Shown here: positions 31,377 to 41,533 of the stretch, piece by piece
How positions within the stretch are numbered: the stretch's first letter is position 1
How the letters are laid out: each line of letters starts with the position of its first letter
Assembly: GCF_033170385.1 (NCBI RefSeq)
Contig: NZ_CP126170.1
Coordinates: 4,798,001-4,862,000 of the forward strand
Length of the DNA stretch: 64,000 nucleotides
Reading direction: 5' to 3'
DNA from: Xanthomonas rydalmerensis
Lineage (GTDB): Bacteria > Pseudomonadota > Gammaproteobacteria > Xanthomonadales > Xanthomonadaceae
Translations under genes and position numbers: made by a program
Notes under the pieces: generated by a model
Told to the model about the DNA's origin: nothing
Seen by the model: only the letters and a program-made list of their open reading frames with translations
The model's database searches: none

Positions 31377-34300
31377 CTAGCGGCTTTCGCGCAGGAAGCG
31401 GGCCATCGACGACACCCCCGGTAGCGCCGGCTGGAACTGCCCGGCGACGTCGACGAAACCGCGCATCACCGCGATCTCGCGCGGGGTGCGATTCAAGGTA
31501 TCGCGCAGTTCCGGATCGGCACCGGCGCGCAGCAGGCGCTGCACCAGCAGCGGCAGGCCGTGCAACGCGGCCAGGTGCAGCGGGCCGAAGCCGCGCGGAT
31601 CCTGCACCTCCAGGCTGACCTCCTCGTCGAGCAGGCGCTCGACGCCGGCCAGCACCACCGGCTCCTCGCAGGCCGTGCCCGGCTCGGCGCGCGCGCCCAG
31701 CAGCAACAGCAGCGGCGTCACCCCGCCGGCGGAGCCGCGGTCGGCCTCGGCACCGGCCAGCAGCAAGGTGTCCAGCAGGGCCAGCAGGCGCGTCTTGTCG
31801 CGCGCGGTGAAGCCGTACAGCGCGGCGCAGTGCAGCGGCGCCAGTTGCTGGGCGTCGCCGGCATGCACGTCGGCGCCGGCGGCCAGCAGCCGCGCGGCGA
31901 TGTCCGGCAAGCCCAGCGCGCAGGCCAGCATCAGCACGGTGACGCCGCCCGGCAGGCGGTGTTCGATCTGCGCGCCGGCCTGCAGCAGGGCGGCGACGAT
32001 CTCGGTCTGGCGCATGCTCACCGCCGCCGACAGCGGCGTGGCGCCGCTGGCCGCAGCGTGCTGCAGATCGGCGCCGCGCGACAGCAGCAGCTTCACGGCC
32101 GCGGCATGGCCACCGCCGGCGGCACGCAGCAGCGCGGTGCAGCCCTGCGCGTCCACCGCATCCACCGGCAAACCCAGATCGATCAGCCGGCGGATCGCCT
32201 CGGCGTCGCCGACCATCGCCGCGGCCGGCACGTCGGCCTCGCGCAGCGGGCGCCGCGGCAGCGGCCAGGTGCGCCAGTCCAGCCAGTCGGCCAGGTCGCG
32301 GCGGCCACTGGCCAGGGCCACGCCGAGCGGGGTCTGGCCGTCGGCGGCGCGCGCATCCGGCGAGGCGCCCTGCTGGATCAGCAGTTTCAGCGAGGCCTCG
32401 CGGCCCAGCGCGGCGGCCAGGTGCAGCGCGGTCATGCCGTGGCTGTCGCGCGCCTCGCGGTCGGCGCCGCGTTCGAGCAACTGCAACTGCAGCCGCAGCC
32501 AGCCCAGCCGCACCGCCAGCGACAGCGGCGGGTCGCCGGCCGGCGACGGCGCGAACGGATCGGCGCCGCGCTCGAGCAGTTCCAGCGCGAACTGTTCCAG
32601 CGCGCGCGAGGCGTGATCGTGCTGGGCGCAGGCGGCGAGCAGCCGGGTCAGGCCGCCGCGGCCGGCCGGCGACACGCCGTGGCGCAGCATCGCCTGCAGG
32701 CTGGGCACCGCCTCCACGCCGCGCGAGAGCAGCGCGAACATCGGGGTGTCGCCGCAGGCATCGAGCACCTCCGGCTCGGCGCCGTGCGCCAGCAGCCAGT
32801 CCACCGCCTGCGCGTTCAACGCCAGCGGCGCATCGTGCAGCAGCGCGCCCAGTTCCTCGGCCGCACACAGCCGCGCCAGCGCGGCGAGGCCGTCGCGCGG
32901 CTGGCCCAGTTGCAGGCCCTCGCGCAGCAGTTCCAGCGGTGGCCGGTCGGGCAGGCCGGCCGGGCCGGTCTCGCCCTGGCCGTCGCTGACCGCGGCCGGC
33001 AGCGGGTAGTCCGGGTCCAGCGCGGAGACGATCGCCCAGCGCCCGGCCTCGGCGGCCAGGTCGACCGCGCGGCGGCCGCTCTGGTCCGGCTGCGCCGGCG
33101 CCACGCCCAGGTCGAGCAGGCGCCGGATCAGGCCGGTGGCGACGTGGTCGGCAGTGCAGGCCAGCAGGATCGCGTTGCGGCCGTCGCCATCGACCGCAGT
33201 GAGGTCGGGCTTGTGCGGCAACAGCCGTTCCAGCACCGCCACACGACCGTGGCGGGCGGCTTCCAGCCACGGCGTGCGGCCCAGCGCGTCGCGCGCTTCC
33301 AGGTTGGCGCCGGCACCAAGCAGGGCCTGCACGATCTCCACGTGGCCGGCCTGCGCGGCCTCGTGCAGCGCGCTGCGGCGCTGGCGGTCGCGCGCGTCCA
33401 CCCGCGCCTTGTGCTTGAGCAGCAACTGCACGCCGGCCGGATCGTCTTCCTCGGTGCCGGCCGCGGCCAGCAGCACCGGGCTGGCCTCGGCCGGTTCGGG
33501 CTTGGCGCCGCGCTCGAGCAGGAACTTGGCCATGCGCCAGTTGCCGACCTGGCAGGCCACCGCCAGCGGGGTCAGGCCGTCGCGGTTGGCCGCGTCCAGT
33601 TCGGCGGCGGCGTCGCGCAGCAGCGCGGCCACGCCCGGATCGGAACTGCGCGCGGCGTGATGCAGGGGGGTGTTGCCGTCGCCGTCGCTGGCGCGCGGGT
33701 CGGCGCCGTTGGCGAGCAGGGTCATCACCGCCTCCGGGCGGCCATGCCAGCTGTCGCGGGTGGCGGCCAGCAGCGGCGTCATGCCCAGGTGCGGGCGATT
33801 GACGTCGACGCCGCGCACGATCAGTTCGCGCAGCAGGCGCAGGTCCGGCAGCACCGCGGCCAGCACCGGCAGGCTGCGCTGGTCGCGCCACTCGGCGGCG
33901 GGCAGCGCATGCGGATCGGCACCGGCCTGCAGCAACTGCAGCGCGCGATCGACGCGGCCACCGCGGGCGGCGTCGTACAGCGCCGCATGCAGTTCGTCCT
34001 GCGCCGGCGGCGGCTCGTCCGCGCGCGGCGCGGCGGTGGCGCTGAGTTCGGCGAACAGGTCGGCGGAGGACACCGGCGGGGTCAGCGCCTGCGGCGGCGC
34101 CACCCGTTGCAGGCCGGCGTGCAGCAGCGGCGACAGCAGCGCATAGGCCAGCGCCAGCGGCCAGCGCGCGGCCTCGGCAAGCAGTCCCGGCCAGGCCAGC
34201 ACCACGCCGAGCCCGGCCAGCACCAGCACCAGCGCGGCCACCGCCAGCCCGCGCCAGGCCTGCACGTCCTGCTGCGCCAGCGCGTGCCAGCGCGCGCCCA

Positions 34301-34694
34301 GCGGGCCGCCCTCGCTGTCGCTGCCGTGCCACAGCGGCCAGGTCCGCCACAGGCCGAGCAACGCGGCACTGGCGGCCACGCTCAGCGCCAGCGCCGCGGC
34401 CAGGCTGCCGCTGTCGTGCAGCGCCGCCAGCGGCCAGGCCACCAGCACCGCGACCAGCGCCATGCCGCCGGCCCACAGCACCAGCAGCGGCGCCGCCGCG
34501 CCGATCAGCTCGCGCGCCGCGCGCGGACGCGGCCGGCTGCCGCGGTGCCAGGACAGCGCCAGCGCGAACGCCGGCTGCGCCAGCCATGCGCCCAGCGCGG
34601 CGGCCAGCGGGCCGAATCCGGCGGCCAGCGCCAGCACCGCGCCGAGCGCGGCGGCGAGCATCGGCGCACGCGCGCGGGGAAAGGAGTCAGTCAT
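31377..34694 (-). CDS. Large membrane-anchored ankyrin-repeat protein
   Basis: 1105 residues. The first roughly 200 are hydrophobic with about five membrane segments ([93 protein letters not shown]). A variable stretch follows, then from about residue 235 to the end more than 20 ankyrin repeats (motifs such as [21 protein letters not shown] and [21 protein letters not shown]). Ankyrin arrays mediate protein binding; here they are tethered to the inner membrane, probably facing the cytoplasm. The ORF is intact. It overlaps ycgL upstream by 8 bp, indicating cotranscription. Ligand unknown. Confidence 0.87.
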   Translation of the reverse strand: MTDSFPRARAPMLAAALGAVLALAAGFGPLAAALGAWLAQPAFALALSWHRGSRPRPRAARELIGAAAPLLVLWAGGMALVAVLVAWPLAALHDSGSLAAALALSVAASAALLGLWRTWPLWHGSDSEGGPLGARWHALAQQDVQAWRGLAVAALVLVLAGLGVVLAWPGLLAEAARWPLALAYALLSPLLHAGLQRVAPPQALTPPVSSADLFAELSATAAPRADEPPPAQDELHAALYDAARGGRVDRALQLLQAGADPHALPAAEWRDQRSLPVLAAVLPDLRLLRELIVRGVDVNRPHLGMTPLLAATRDSWHGRPEAVMTLLANGADPRASDGDGNTPLHHAARSSDPGVAALLRDAAAELDAANRDGLTPLAVACQVGNWRMAKFLLERGAKPEPAEASPVLLAAAGTEEDDPAGVQLLLKHKARVDARDRQRRSALHEAAQAGHVEIVQALLGAGANLEARDALGRTPWLEAARHGRVAVLERLLPHKPDLTAVDGDGRNAILLACTADHVATGLIRRLLDLGVAPAQPDQSGRRAVDLAAEAGRWAIVSALDPDYPLPAAVSDGQGETGPAGLPDRPPLELLREGLQLGQPRDGLAALARLCAAEELGALLHDAPLALNAQAVDWLLAHGAEPEVLDACGDTPMFALLSRGVEAVPSLQAMLRHGVSPAGRGGLTRLLAACAQHDHASRALEQFALELLERGADPFAPSPAGDPPLSLAVRLGWLRLQLQLLERGADREARDSHGMTALHLAAALGREASLKLLIQQGASPDARAADGQTPLGVALASGRRDLADWLDWRTWPLPRRPLREADVPAAAMVGDAEAIRRLIDLGLPVDAVDAQGCTALLRAAGGGHAAAVKLLLSRGADLQHAAASGATPLSAAVSMRQTEIVAALLQAGAQIEHRLPGGVTVLMLACALGLPDIAARLLAAGADVHAGDAQQLAPLHCAALYGFTARDKTRLLALLDTLLLAGAEADRGSAGGVTPLLLLLGARAEPGTACEEPVVLAGVERLLDEEVSLEVQDPRGFGPLHLAALHGLPLLVQRLLRAGADPELRDTLNRTPREIAVMRGFVDVAGQFQPALPGVSSMARFLRESR

Positions 34695-34947
34695 CGTGTC
34701 GATCGGTGGTGCCGGGCAGTCGCGGCGGCAATTGCAGATGGAAGCCGCAGCCGGCGAGGTTGGCGCGCACCGCGGCCGGATCGGCGCGGGCCAGCGTGCG
34801 CTCGGCGGTCAACGCCACCTCGAGCACGAACGCCAGCGGCTGCAGCGACGCCAGCAGGTCCGGCGGCAGACGGCCGAAGTCGTCGCGGGCGGCGAGATAC
34901 AGATAGGTGTCCGGCTTGCGATGGCTTTTGTAGACGTAGGCTTGCAT
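34687..34947 (-). CDS. YcgL-domain protein
   Basis: 86 residues, single YcgL domain: [27 protein letters not shown] and [19 protein letters not shown] followed by a Gly-Phe-His-Leu-Gln-Leu-Pro-Pro element. The family is small, cytoplasmic and of unknown function in gamma-proteobacteria. Its 3' end overlaps the ankyrin gene by 8 bp. Confidence 0.88.
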   Translation of the reverse strand: MQAYVYKSHRKPDTYLYLAARDDFGRLPPDLLASLQPLAFVLEVALTAERTLARADPAAVRANLAGCGFHLQLPPRLPGTTDRHDD

Positions 34948-35102
34948 GCCCGTGGCGTGCGCCTGGCGTGGAAAGGCAAGCGATTGTGGAGGAAATGCGC
35001 CAGCGGCGAAAGCGCACGCCGGCCCTGCGCTGAACGGATCCGGGCCGGAGCGCTATTCACGTTCGCAGTGCGGGCGTTTCACGGCATGACCGAATGCGTC
35101 GA

Positions 35103-35108
35103 TATACT
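35103..35108 (+). promoter_or_regulatory. Possible -10 box ahead of the pigment operon
   Basis: TATACT stands out in the 178-bp gap between the divergent ycgL and ketosynthase genes, 18 bp before the ATG at 35126. No convincing -35 accompanies it at the usual distance. Confidence 0.3.
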
Positions 35109-35125
35109 CCGATGATTGACCTTGT

Positions 35126-36364
35126 ATGGAATACCGCGTGACCGAAGCGTCCCCGTCGCCCCGCATGGCTCCCGTGGCCATCCGTGCCTACACCGCGACC
35201 AACGCGCTCGGCAGTGGACTGCAGGCCCAGGCCGCGGCGCTGCGCGAGGGCCGCAGCGGGCTGCGCCGCAACGACTTCGGTCCGCAACCGCTGGAATGCT
35301 GGATCGGCCGGGTGGACGGGCTGGAAACCGCCGCGCTGCCGGACGCCCTGGCCGCCTGGGAATGCCGCAACAACCGCCTGGCCTGGCTGGCCCTGCAGCA
35401 GGACGGCATGGCCGCCGCCGTGGCCGCCGCGGCGCAGCGGCATGGCGCCGAACGGGTGGCGGTGGTGATGGGCACCTCCACCTCCAGCATCGGCGCCAGC
35501 GAGGAGGCCTATACCCGGCTCGAACACGACGCGGACGGCCCGCGCCTGCCTGCCGACCTGGACCGGCCGATCGTGCACACCCCGCATTCGCTCGGCGATT
35601 TCGTGCGCGCCGCCACCGGCCTGCGCGGGCCGTGCATCACCGTCGCCACCGCCTGCTCGTCCAGCGCCAAGGTATTCGCCCAGGCGGCACGGCTGATCGC
35701 CGCCGGCGTGGTCGACGCGGCGCTGGTCGGTGGTGTGGACACGCTGTGCGGCAGCGTGCTGTTCGGCTTCAACTCGTTGCAGGTGGTGTCGCCGGAACCG
35801 TGCCGGCCATTCGACGTGCGCCGGGTCGGGCTGTCGCTGGGCGAGGCCGGCGGCTACGCACTGCTGGAACGCGCCGATGCCGCCGATGCGCCGCCGGCGC
35901 AGGCGCTGCTGTGCGGCTACGGCGAATCCAGCGATGCCCACCACATGTCCGCGCCGCATCCGCAGGGGCTGGGCGCCGGCCTGGCGATGCGCGGTGCGCT
36001 GCAGCGCGCCGGGGTGGACCCGGCCGAAGTCGGCTATCTCAACCTGCACGGCACCGCGACCCCGGCCAACGACAGCGTCGAGGCCGCCGCGGTGGCGGCG
36101 CTGTTCCCGCCGACCCTGCACGCCAGTTCGACCAAGGCCTGGACCGGGCACACGCTCGGCGCCGCCGGCATCGTCGAGTCGGTGTTCGCCTTGCTGGCGC
36201 TGCGCGACGGCCTGCTGCCCGGCACCCTCAACAGCGAACTGCCCGATCCCGCCTGCGGCCCGCAGATCCGCTTCGCCACCGCCCATGCACAGGTCCGCTA
36301 CGCGATGAACAACTCCTTCGGCTTCGGCGGCAACAACTGCTCGCTGCTGTTCGGCCGCGCATGA
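35126..36364 (+). CDS. Xanthomonadin/aryl-polyene beta-ketoacyl-ACP synthase
   Basis: 412 residues, FabF-like. The catalytic triad is intact: Cys177 in TVATACSSSAK, His308 in NLHGTATP and His342 in GHTLGAAG. It carries out the repeated Claisen condensation that extends the aryl starter into the polyene. First of four plus-strand genes joined by ATGA overlaps. The ATG at 35126 is used here; a GTG at 35138 or ATG at 35165 is possible. The neighbour chain-length factor probably forms a heterodimer with it, as in described aryl-polyene systems. Pigment assignment rests on the whole locus (XanB2, ACP, ligase, MMPL). Confidence 0.9.
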   Translation: MEYRVTEASPSPRMAPVAIRAYTATNALGSGLQAQAAALREGRSGLRRNDFGPQPLECWIGRVDGLETAALPDALAAWECRNNRLAWLALQQDGMAAAVAAAAQRHGAERVAVVMGTSTSSIGASEEAYTRLEHDADGPRLPADLDRPIVHTPHSLGDFVRAATGLRGPCITVATACSSSAKVFAQAARLIAAGVVDAALVGGVDTLCGSVLFGFNSLQVVSPEPCRPFDVRRVGLSLGEAGGYALLERADAADAPPAQALLCGYGESSDAHHMSAPHPQGLGAGLAMRGALQRAGVDPAEVGYLNLHGTATPANDSVEAAAVAALFPPTLHASSTKAWTGHTLGAAGIVESVFALLALRDGLLPGTLNSELPDPACGPQIRFATAHAQVRYAMNNSFGFGGNNCSLLFGRA

Positions 36365-37149
36365 GCACGCCCATGCTGCGCGCGACGATCGAAGGCATCG
36401 GTTTCTGGGCACCCGGGCTGCCCGGGTGGGCGCTGGCGCAGGCGTTCGCGCGCGGCGACGGCGTGCTGCTGGAGACGCCGGCACGGCCGTCGCCGCAGTT
36501 GCTGGCGCCCAACGAGCGCCGCCGTGCGCCGGACACGGTGGCGGTGTCGCTGGACGCGGCGCTGGCCGCCTGCCAGGACGCCGGCCGCGACCCGGCCACG
36601 CTGCCGTCGGTGTTCACCTCCACCCACGGCGACCTGGCGATCACCGACTACATGTGCACCACCCTGGCCAGCGAGCCGCTGGCGATCTCGCCGACCAAGT
36701 TCCACAACTCGGTGCACAACGCCGCCGCCGGCTACTGGACCATCGGCGCCGGCGCCACCGCCGCGGCGACCGCGATCAGCGCGCACAGCGGCAGCTTCGC
36801 GCAGGGCCTGCTGGAAGCGCTGTCGCAGCTGGCCGCGGGCGAGGACGCGGTGCTGCTGGTCGGCTACGACAGCCGCTCGGTGGGCGCGCTGGGCCGCATC
36901 GCGCGCAGCGAGGGCCTGCTCGGCGGCGCGCTGGTGCTGAGCGCCGGCACGCGCGACGACAAGCCGCAGCTGCAGGTGCAACTGCACGACGGCACCGCGC
37001 CGATCGGCGACGGCCCGCTGGCACGGCATGCCGCGGGCAATGCGATGGCACCGATGCTGCCGCTGTTCGACGCGCTGGCGCTGGGTGGCAGCGGCTGCGT
37101 GCTCGATGCCGGCGGCGGCCGCTGCCTGCAGGTGGAGCTGCGCGCATGA
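36361..37149 (+). CDS. Ketosynthase-like chain-length factor
   Basis: 262 residues, a shortened ketosynthase-like protein (Ketoacyl-synt_2 type): IEGIGFWAPGLPGWA, FTSTHGDLAITDYMCTTL, SPTKFHNSVHNAAAGYW. The nucleophile cysteine of normal synthases is replaced in the HNSVHNAAAG segment, so it should be non-catalytic and set chain length or activate its partner. ATG overlaps the stop of the preceding synthase by 4 bp. Confidence 0.85.
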   Translation: MSTPMLRATIEGIGFWAPGLPGWALAQAFARGDGVLLETPARPSPQLLAPNERRRAPDTVAVSLDAALAACQDAGRDPATLPSVFTSTHGDLAITDYMCTTLASEPLAISPTKFHNSVHNAAAGYWTIGAGATAAATAISAHSGSFAQGLLEALSQLAAGEDAVLLVGYDSRSVGALGRIARSEGLLGGALVLSAGTRDDKPQLQVQLHDGTAPIGDGPLARHAAGNAMAPMLPLFDALALGGSGCVLDAGGGRCLQVELRA

Positions 37150-37967
37150 GCCGCACGCCACTGACCGCCGCCGACGCCGCGATCCTGATTCCGGCCCTCA
37201 ACGAACGGCTGCGCATCCGCGAGGTGGTCAGCGACGCGCTGGCGCACTGCCCGCGGGTGATCGTGGTCGACGACGGCTCCGACGACGGCACCAGCGACTG
37301 CATCGCCGACCTGCCGGTGACCCTGCTGCGCCACCCGCAGCGCCGCGGCAAGGGCGCGGCGCTGCGCAGCGGTTTCGCCGAGGCGCAGCGCCAGGGCGCG
37401 CGCGCGGTGATGACCATGGACGGCGACGGCCAGCACAGCGCCGCAGACTTCCCGCGGCTGCTGGCCGCGGCCAACCGCCACCCCGGTTGCGTGATCGTCG
37501 GTGCGCGCCTGCGCAAGCGCGCCAGCCAGCCGCCGATCCGCCGCATCGGCAACGACTTCGGCGACTGGGGCATCGCCTGGGGCTGCGGCTTCCGCCTGGT
37601 CGACAGCCAGAGCGGCCAGCGCCTGTACCCGCAGTCGGTCTACACCCTGCCCGACGTGCCCGGCGAAGGCTTCGTGTTCGAGGCGCAGCTGCTGATCTCG
37701 GCCGCGCGCCAGGCCGGCGCGCGGGTGGTGGCGGTGCCGATCGAGACCCGCTACGCCAGCCAGACTCCCGGCACGTTCCGCAAGAGCCACTTCCGGCTGG
37801 TGCGCGATCTGTGGAAGATCACCTCGCACGTGATCGTGCAGGTGTGGACCTACGGGCACGTGGTGCGCGAGTACCGGCGCACCCGCGCCAACCCGGTGCT
37901 GATCGACGACGTCGACGGCACCCTCGACACGGCACCCCTGGCCGTCGGCAAGGAAAAGACGACATGA
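37146..37967 (+). CDS. Family 2 glycosyltransferase of the pigment locus
   Basis: 273 residues. GT2 (GT-A fold) features: ILIPALNERLRIREVV, IVVDDGSDDGTSD (UDP-sugar loop), RRGKGAALRSGFAEA, and the DxD-like MDGDGQH. No membrane segment. It probably transfers a sugar to the aryl-polyene carrier lipid or head group; the acceptor is inferred. ATGA-type 4-bp overlaps link it at both ends to its neighbours. Confidence 0.88.
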   Translation: MSRTPLTAADAAILIPALNERLRIREVVSDALAHCPRVIVVDDGSDDGTSDCIADLPVTLLRHPQRRGKGAALRSGFAEAQRQGARAVMTMDGDGQHSAADFPRLLAAANRHPGCVIVGARLRKRASQPPIRRIGNDFGDWGIAWGCGFRLVDSQSGQRLYPQSVYTLPDVPGEGFVFEAQLLISAARQAGARVVAVPIETRYASQTPGTFRKSHFRLVRDLWKITSHVIVQVWTYGHVVREYRRTRANPVLIDDVDGTLDTAPLAVGKEKTT

Positions 37968-39589
37968 ATGCAACGCAGGCGGATGTGGCGATTCTGGGCG
38001 GCGGACTGGCCGGACTGACCCTGGCGCTGCAGTTGCGCCAGCGCGACCCGCAGCTGCGCATCCGCGTGCTGGAACGGCGCGCGCATCCCGTGCGCGAGGC
38101 CGCCTTCAAGGTCGGCGAATCCTCGGTGGAGATCGGCGCGCACTATTTCGCCGAGGTGCTGGGCCTGCGCGAGCACCTGGATGCCGAACAGATCCGCAAG
38201 TTCGGCTTCCGCTTCTTCTTCTCCGACGGGCGCGCCGACATCGACCAGTGCACCGAGCTGGGGGTGAGCCAGTTGCTGCCTACCCCGTCGTGGCAGATCG
38301 ACCGCGGCCGCTTCGAGAACTTTCTCGGCGAACGCGCGCGTGCCCTGGGGGTGGAGTTCCTCGACGGCAGCACGGTGCGCGGCGTCGACCTGGCCGAGGA
38401 CGACGGCGAGCACTGCGTGCGCTACGGCCGCGATGGCGCCGAAACCCGCCTGCAGGCGCGCTGGGTGATCGACGCCAGCGGCCGCGCCGGCCTGCTCAAG
38501 CGCAAGCTCGGCCTGGCGCAGGACAACCCGCACCAGGCCAATGCGGTGTGGTGGCGGGTGGACGGGCTGGTCGATCCCAACGGCTGGTCGCAGGACAGCG
38601 CCTGGCTGCAGCGCTGCACGCCACCGGACCGCTGGCGCTCGACCAACCACATGTGCGGCCCCGGCTACTGGTTCTGGCTGATCCCGCTGTCCTCCGGCGC
38701 GCATTCGCTGGGCATCGTCTGCGATGCCGCCATGCATCCGCTGGAGACGATGAACACCCACGCCAAGGCGATGGACTGGCTGCGCACGCACCAGCCGCAG
38801 GTGGCCAGCACGCTGGAGCGCAGCGAGCACACGGTGCAGGACTTCCTATTCCTGCGCGACTTCTCCTACGGCTGCAAGCAGGTGTTCTCGGCGCAGCGCT
38901 GGGCGCTGACCGGCGAAGCCGGCGTGTTCCTGGACCCGTTCTATTCGCCGGGCAGCGACTTCATCGCCATCAGCAATACCTATATCTGCGAGCTGATCGG
39001 GCGCGAGCGTGCCGGGCGCGACATCGCGCCCTACGCCGAGCTGTACCAACAGCTGTACTTCTCGTTCTACGAGAACACCCTGACCCTCTACCAGGACCAG
39101 TACCCCTTGTTCGGCGACGCCCAGGTGATGCCGGTCAAGGTGATCTGGGACTACACCTACTACTGGTCGCTGCTGGCGCCGCTGTACTGCACCGACCGCA
39201 TCGCCGACCTGGCGGTGCTGGGCCGGCTGCGCCCGGCGCTGCAGCACGCCAGCGCGCTCAACCTTGGCGTGCAGGCGCTGCTGCGCGACTGGGGCGCGGC
39301 CAACCGCGCGCAGGCCGCGGCGGTGGCCGACGGGCGCCTGCTGGACCAATACCTGATCGGCTGGTTCCACGAACTCAACCGCGCCCTGAGCGACCGGCTG
39401 GACGACGCCGCCTTCGTCGCCCGCCTGCATGGCAATGTCGCGCGCATGGCGGAGCTGGCCGGGGAGATCCTGGCCCGCGCCCGCCAGCAGCATCCGGCGC
39501 TGGCCGACCACGGCCTGCTGGACGCCTGCCGCGAGGCGCAGACGCCGCTGCCTGTGCTGTCGCCGGACTGGTACGCGGACGCCGCCTGA
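37964..39589 (+). CDS. Flavin-dependent halogenase-like oxidoreductase (first copy)
   Basis: 541 residues. N-terminal FAD site ILGGGLAGLTLALQL (Gly12-Gly17), then KVGESSVEIGAHYF. Lys79 in RKFGFRFFF lies where PrnA-type tryptophan halogenases keep their catalytic lysine, and the halogenase signature WxWxIP is present as WFWLIP (about residue 234). Xanthomonadins are brominated, so this is a good candidate for the brominase, although the family also contains non-halogenating oxidoreductases. Last gene of the four-gene ATGA-coupled plus-strand operon. A second, shorter relative lies at 49911-51272. Confidence 0.82.
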   Translation: MNATQADVAILGGGLAGLTLALQLRQRDPQLRIRVLERRAHPVREAAFKVGESSVEIGAHYFAEVLGLREHLDAEQIRKFGFRFFFSDGRADIDQCTELGVSQLLPTPSWQIDRGRFENFLGERARALGVEFLDGSTVRGVDLAEDDGEHCVRYGRDGAETRLQARWVIDASGRAGLLKRKLGLAQDNPHQANAVWWRVDGLVDPNGWSQDSAWLQRCTPPDRWRSTNHMCGPGYWFWLIPLSSGAHSLGIVCDAAMHPLETMNTHAKAMDWLRTHQPQVASTLERSEHTVQDFLFLRDFSYGCKQVFSAQRWALTGEAGVFLDPFYSPGSDFIAISNTYICELIGRERAGRDIAPYAELYQQLYFSFYENTLTLYQDQYPLFGDAQVMPVKVIWDYTYYWSLLAPLYCTDRIADLAVLGRLRPALQHASALNLGVQALLRDWGAANRAQAAAVADGRLLDQYLIGWFHELNRALSDRLDDAAFVARLHGNVARMAELAGEILARARQQHPALADHGLLDACREAQTPLPVLSPDWYADAA

Positions 39590-39686
39590 TCCACGCGCAG
39601 GGCCGTGCGGCCCTGCAACAACGCGCGCTCCGCACAGCGCCGCGCGCCGCCAGCGGGCGCCACAATTACGCGGCCTGCGTCACATG

Positions 39687-39701
39687 GGGCGAATATCGCC
39701 C
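39687..39701. promoter_or_regulatory. Perfect palindrome upstream of the esterase gene
   Basis: GGGCGA-ATA-TCGCCC in the 206-bp gap before the tannase/feruloyl-esterase gene, 95 bp ahead of its start. It could be an operator. Confidence 0.25.
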
Positions 39702-39795
39702 GTACATTCGCGTTTTCGCACGCACCGCGGTTGACGCCCCGCGCCGCCGGCGCGACACAGGCCCGCCGCGCCCGCGCCTTTCAGGAGAGAACCGC

Positions 39796-41472
39796 ATGCG
39801 CTCCACGCTGCTCGCCTTGGCCCTTCCCCTGGCCGCTCTGGCCACCGCTTCCACCGCACACGCGCAGACGACCGAGCGTGCTCCGGCGTCGCCGGCACCG
39901 CTGCAGCAGTCGTGCGACGCGCTGGCGAGCCGGCTCGCCTATCCCGGCACCCGCTTCACCGCGGTGCGCAGCGCGGCCGCCGGCGCCCTGCAGGTGGCCG
40001 GCCAGCCGATCGGCGCGCACTGCCAGATCACCGGCCTGATGCACGAACGCGTCGGCAGCGACGGCCAGTCCTATGCGATCGGCTTCGAGATGCGCCTGCC
40101 GGCGGCATGGAACGGGCGTTTCTTCTACCAGGCCAACGGCGGCATGGACGGCAACGTGGTCCCCGCGCTCGGCGACATCGGCGGCGGCGGCCAGCGCGAC
40201 AACCCGCTGCGCATGGGCTTTGCGGTCATCAGTTCCGACGCCGGGCACAGCAATGCGCAGAACCCGCTGTTCGGCCGCGATCCGCAGGCGCGGCTGGACT
40301 ACGGCTACCAGGCGGTGCAGGCGCTGACCCCGATGGCCAAGCGCGTGGTGCAGATCGCCTACGGCAAGGCGCCGGACTACAGCTACTTCGGCGGCTGCTC
40401 CAACGGCGGCCGCCACGGCATGGTCGCCGCCGCGCGCGATGCGCAGGACTACGACGGCATCCTGGTCGGCGACCCCGGTTTCCACCTGCCCAAGGCGGCG
40501 ATCGCGGACCTGGCCGCGGCCCAACAATTGGCGGCGCTGGCCGGCGGCAGCGACACGCGCAGCGGCCTAAACGCGGCCGAGCGCAGCCTGGTGGCCGAGC
40601 GCATCGTCGCCACCTGCGATGCGCTGGACGGCGTGCGCGACGGCATGGTGCAGGACGTGCTCGCCTGCCAGCGCCGCTTCGACCTGAACCGCGACGTCGC
40701 CACCTGCGGCAGCGCCGGGCGCACCGGCCAATGCCTGACTCCGGCGCAGAAGCGCGCGCTGGTCGCCATCCACGCCGGCGTGCGCAACAGCGCCGGAACG
40801 CCGCTGTACGCACCCTTCCCCTACGACCCGGGCATCGCCAGCGGCGACTGGGCCGGCTGGCGGCAGGACGCCTCGCTGACCCTGGTGCCCGGATCGGTGG
40901 CCTTCGGCTTCGTCACCCCGCCGGAGGACCCGGCGATGCTGCAAGACCTGAAGCGGTACGCGCTGCAGTTCGACATGGACCGCGACGCGCCGAAGATCTT
41001 CGCCACATCCGGCGCCTTTCGCGAATCCGCCTGGTCGTACATGACCCCGCCGAACGAGACCCGGCTGACCACGCTGAAGGCGCGCGGCGGCAAGCTGCTG
41101 ATCTACCACGGCACCGGCGACGGCATCTTCTCCTTCGCCGACACCGCGGCCTGGTACGACCGCCTGCGCACGGCCGATGCCGACGCCGCCAGCTACGCGC
41201 GCCTGTTCGCGGTGCCGGCGATGGCCCATTGCGCCGGCGGACCGGCCACCGACCAGTTCGATGCGCTGACCCCGCTGGTGGCCTGGGTCGAGCAGGGCCA
41301 GGCGCCGACTGCGATCGTCGCCAACGCACGCGGCAGCGGCAGCGCCGCGCCCAACAACGAGGTGCCGGCCAGTTGGAGCAGCCAGCGCAGCCGGCCGCTG
41401 TGTCCGTATCCGCAGGTGGCGCGCTACGTCGGCGGCGACGTGGAGGCGGCGTCCAGCTTCGTCTGCCGCTGA
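39796..41472 (+). CDS. Secreted tannase/feruloyl-esterase family hydrolase
   Basis: 558 residues. Signal peptide about 1-23 (STAHAQ). The family core is clear: CQITGLM, AWNGRFFYQANGGMDG, GFAVISSDAGHSN, the nucleophile serine in FGGCSNGGRHGMVAAAR, and a C-terminal GTGDGIFSF (acid) and MAHCAGG (histidine). These enzymes release gallate or ferulate-like phenolic acids from esters; the plant wall is the natural target. AGGAGAGA precedes the ATG. It lies 206 bp after the halogenase-like gene, inside the pigment locus, and converges on the ketoreductase. It is not a known pigment gene; the shared theme is only phenolic acids. Confidence 0.9.
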   Translation: MRSTLLALALPLAALATASTAHAQTTERAPASPAPLQQSCDALASRLAYPGTRFTAVRSAAAGALQVAGQPIGAHCQITGLMHERVGSDGQSYAIGFEMRLPAAWNGRFFYQANGGMDGNVVPALGDIGGGGQRDNPLRMGFAVISSDAGHSNAQNPLFGRDPQARLDYGYQAVQALTPMAKRVVQIAYGKAPDYSYFGGCSNGGRHGMVAAARDAQDYDGILVGDPGFHLPKAAIADLAAAQQLAALAGGSDTRSGLNAAERSLVAERIVATCDALDGVRDGMVQDVLACQRRFDLNRDVATCGSAGRTGQCLTPAQKRALVAIHAGVRNSAGTPLYAPFPYDPGIASGDWAGWRQDASLTLVPGSVAFGFVTPPEDPAMLQDLKRYALQFDMDRDAPKIFATSGAFRESAWSYMTPPNETRLTTLKARGGKLLIYHGTGDGIFSFADTAAWYDRLRTADADAASYARLFAVPAMAHCAGGPATDQFDALTPLVAWVEQGQAPTAIVANARGSGSAAPNNEVPASWSSQRSRPLCPYPQVARYVGGDVEAASSFVCR

Positions 41473-41487
41473 GCGCCGACCGCCGTT

Positions 41488-41508
41488 GCGCCGCCGGCGT
41501 GGCGGCGC
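41488..41508. terminator. Stem-loop between the esterase and ketoreductase genes
   Basis: GCGCCGCC-GGCGT-GGCGGCGC, a perfect 8-bp stem between two convergent stops, without a T-run. Confidence 0.5.
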
Positions 41509-41533
41509 GACATCCGCCTCGTCTTTGGCGCGG

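Noticed and set aside
31042..34587. 1181-codon minus-strand frame in another frame of the ankyrin gene
   Set aside because: Overlaps the ankyrin reading frame and yields Arg/Ala/Gly shadow sequence; ankyrin motifs appear only in the chosen frame.
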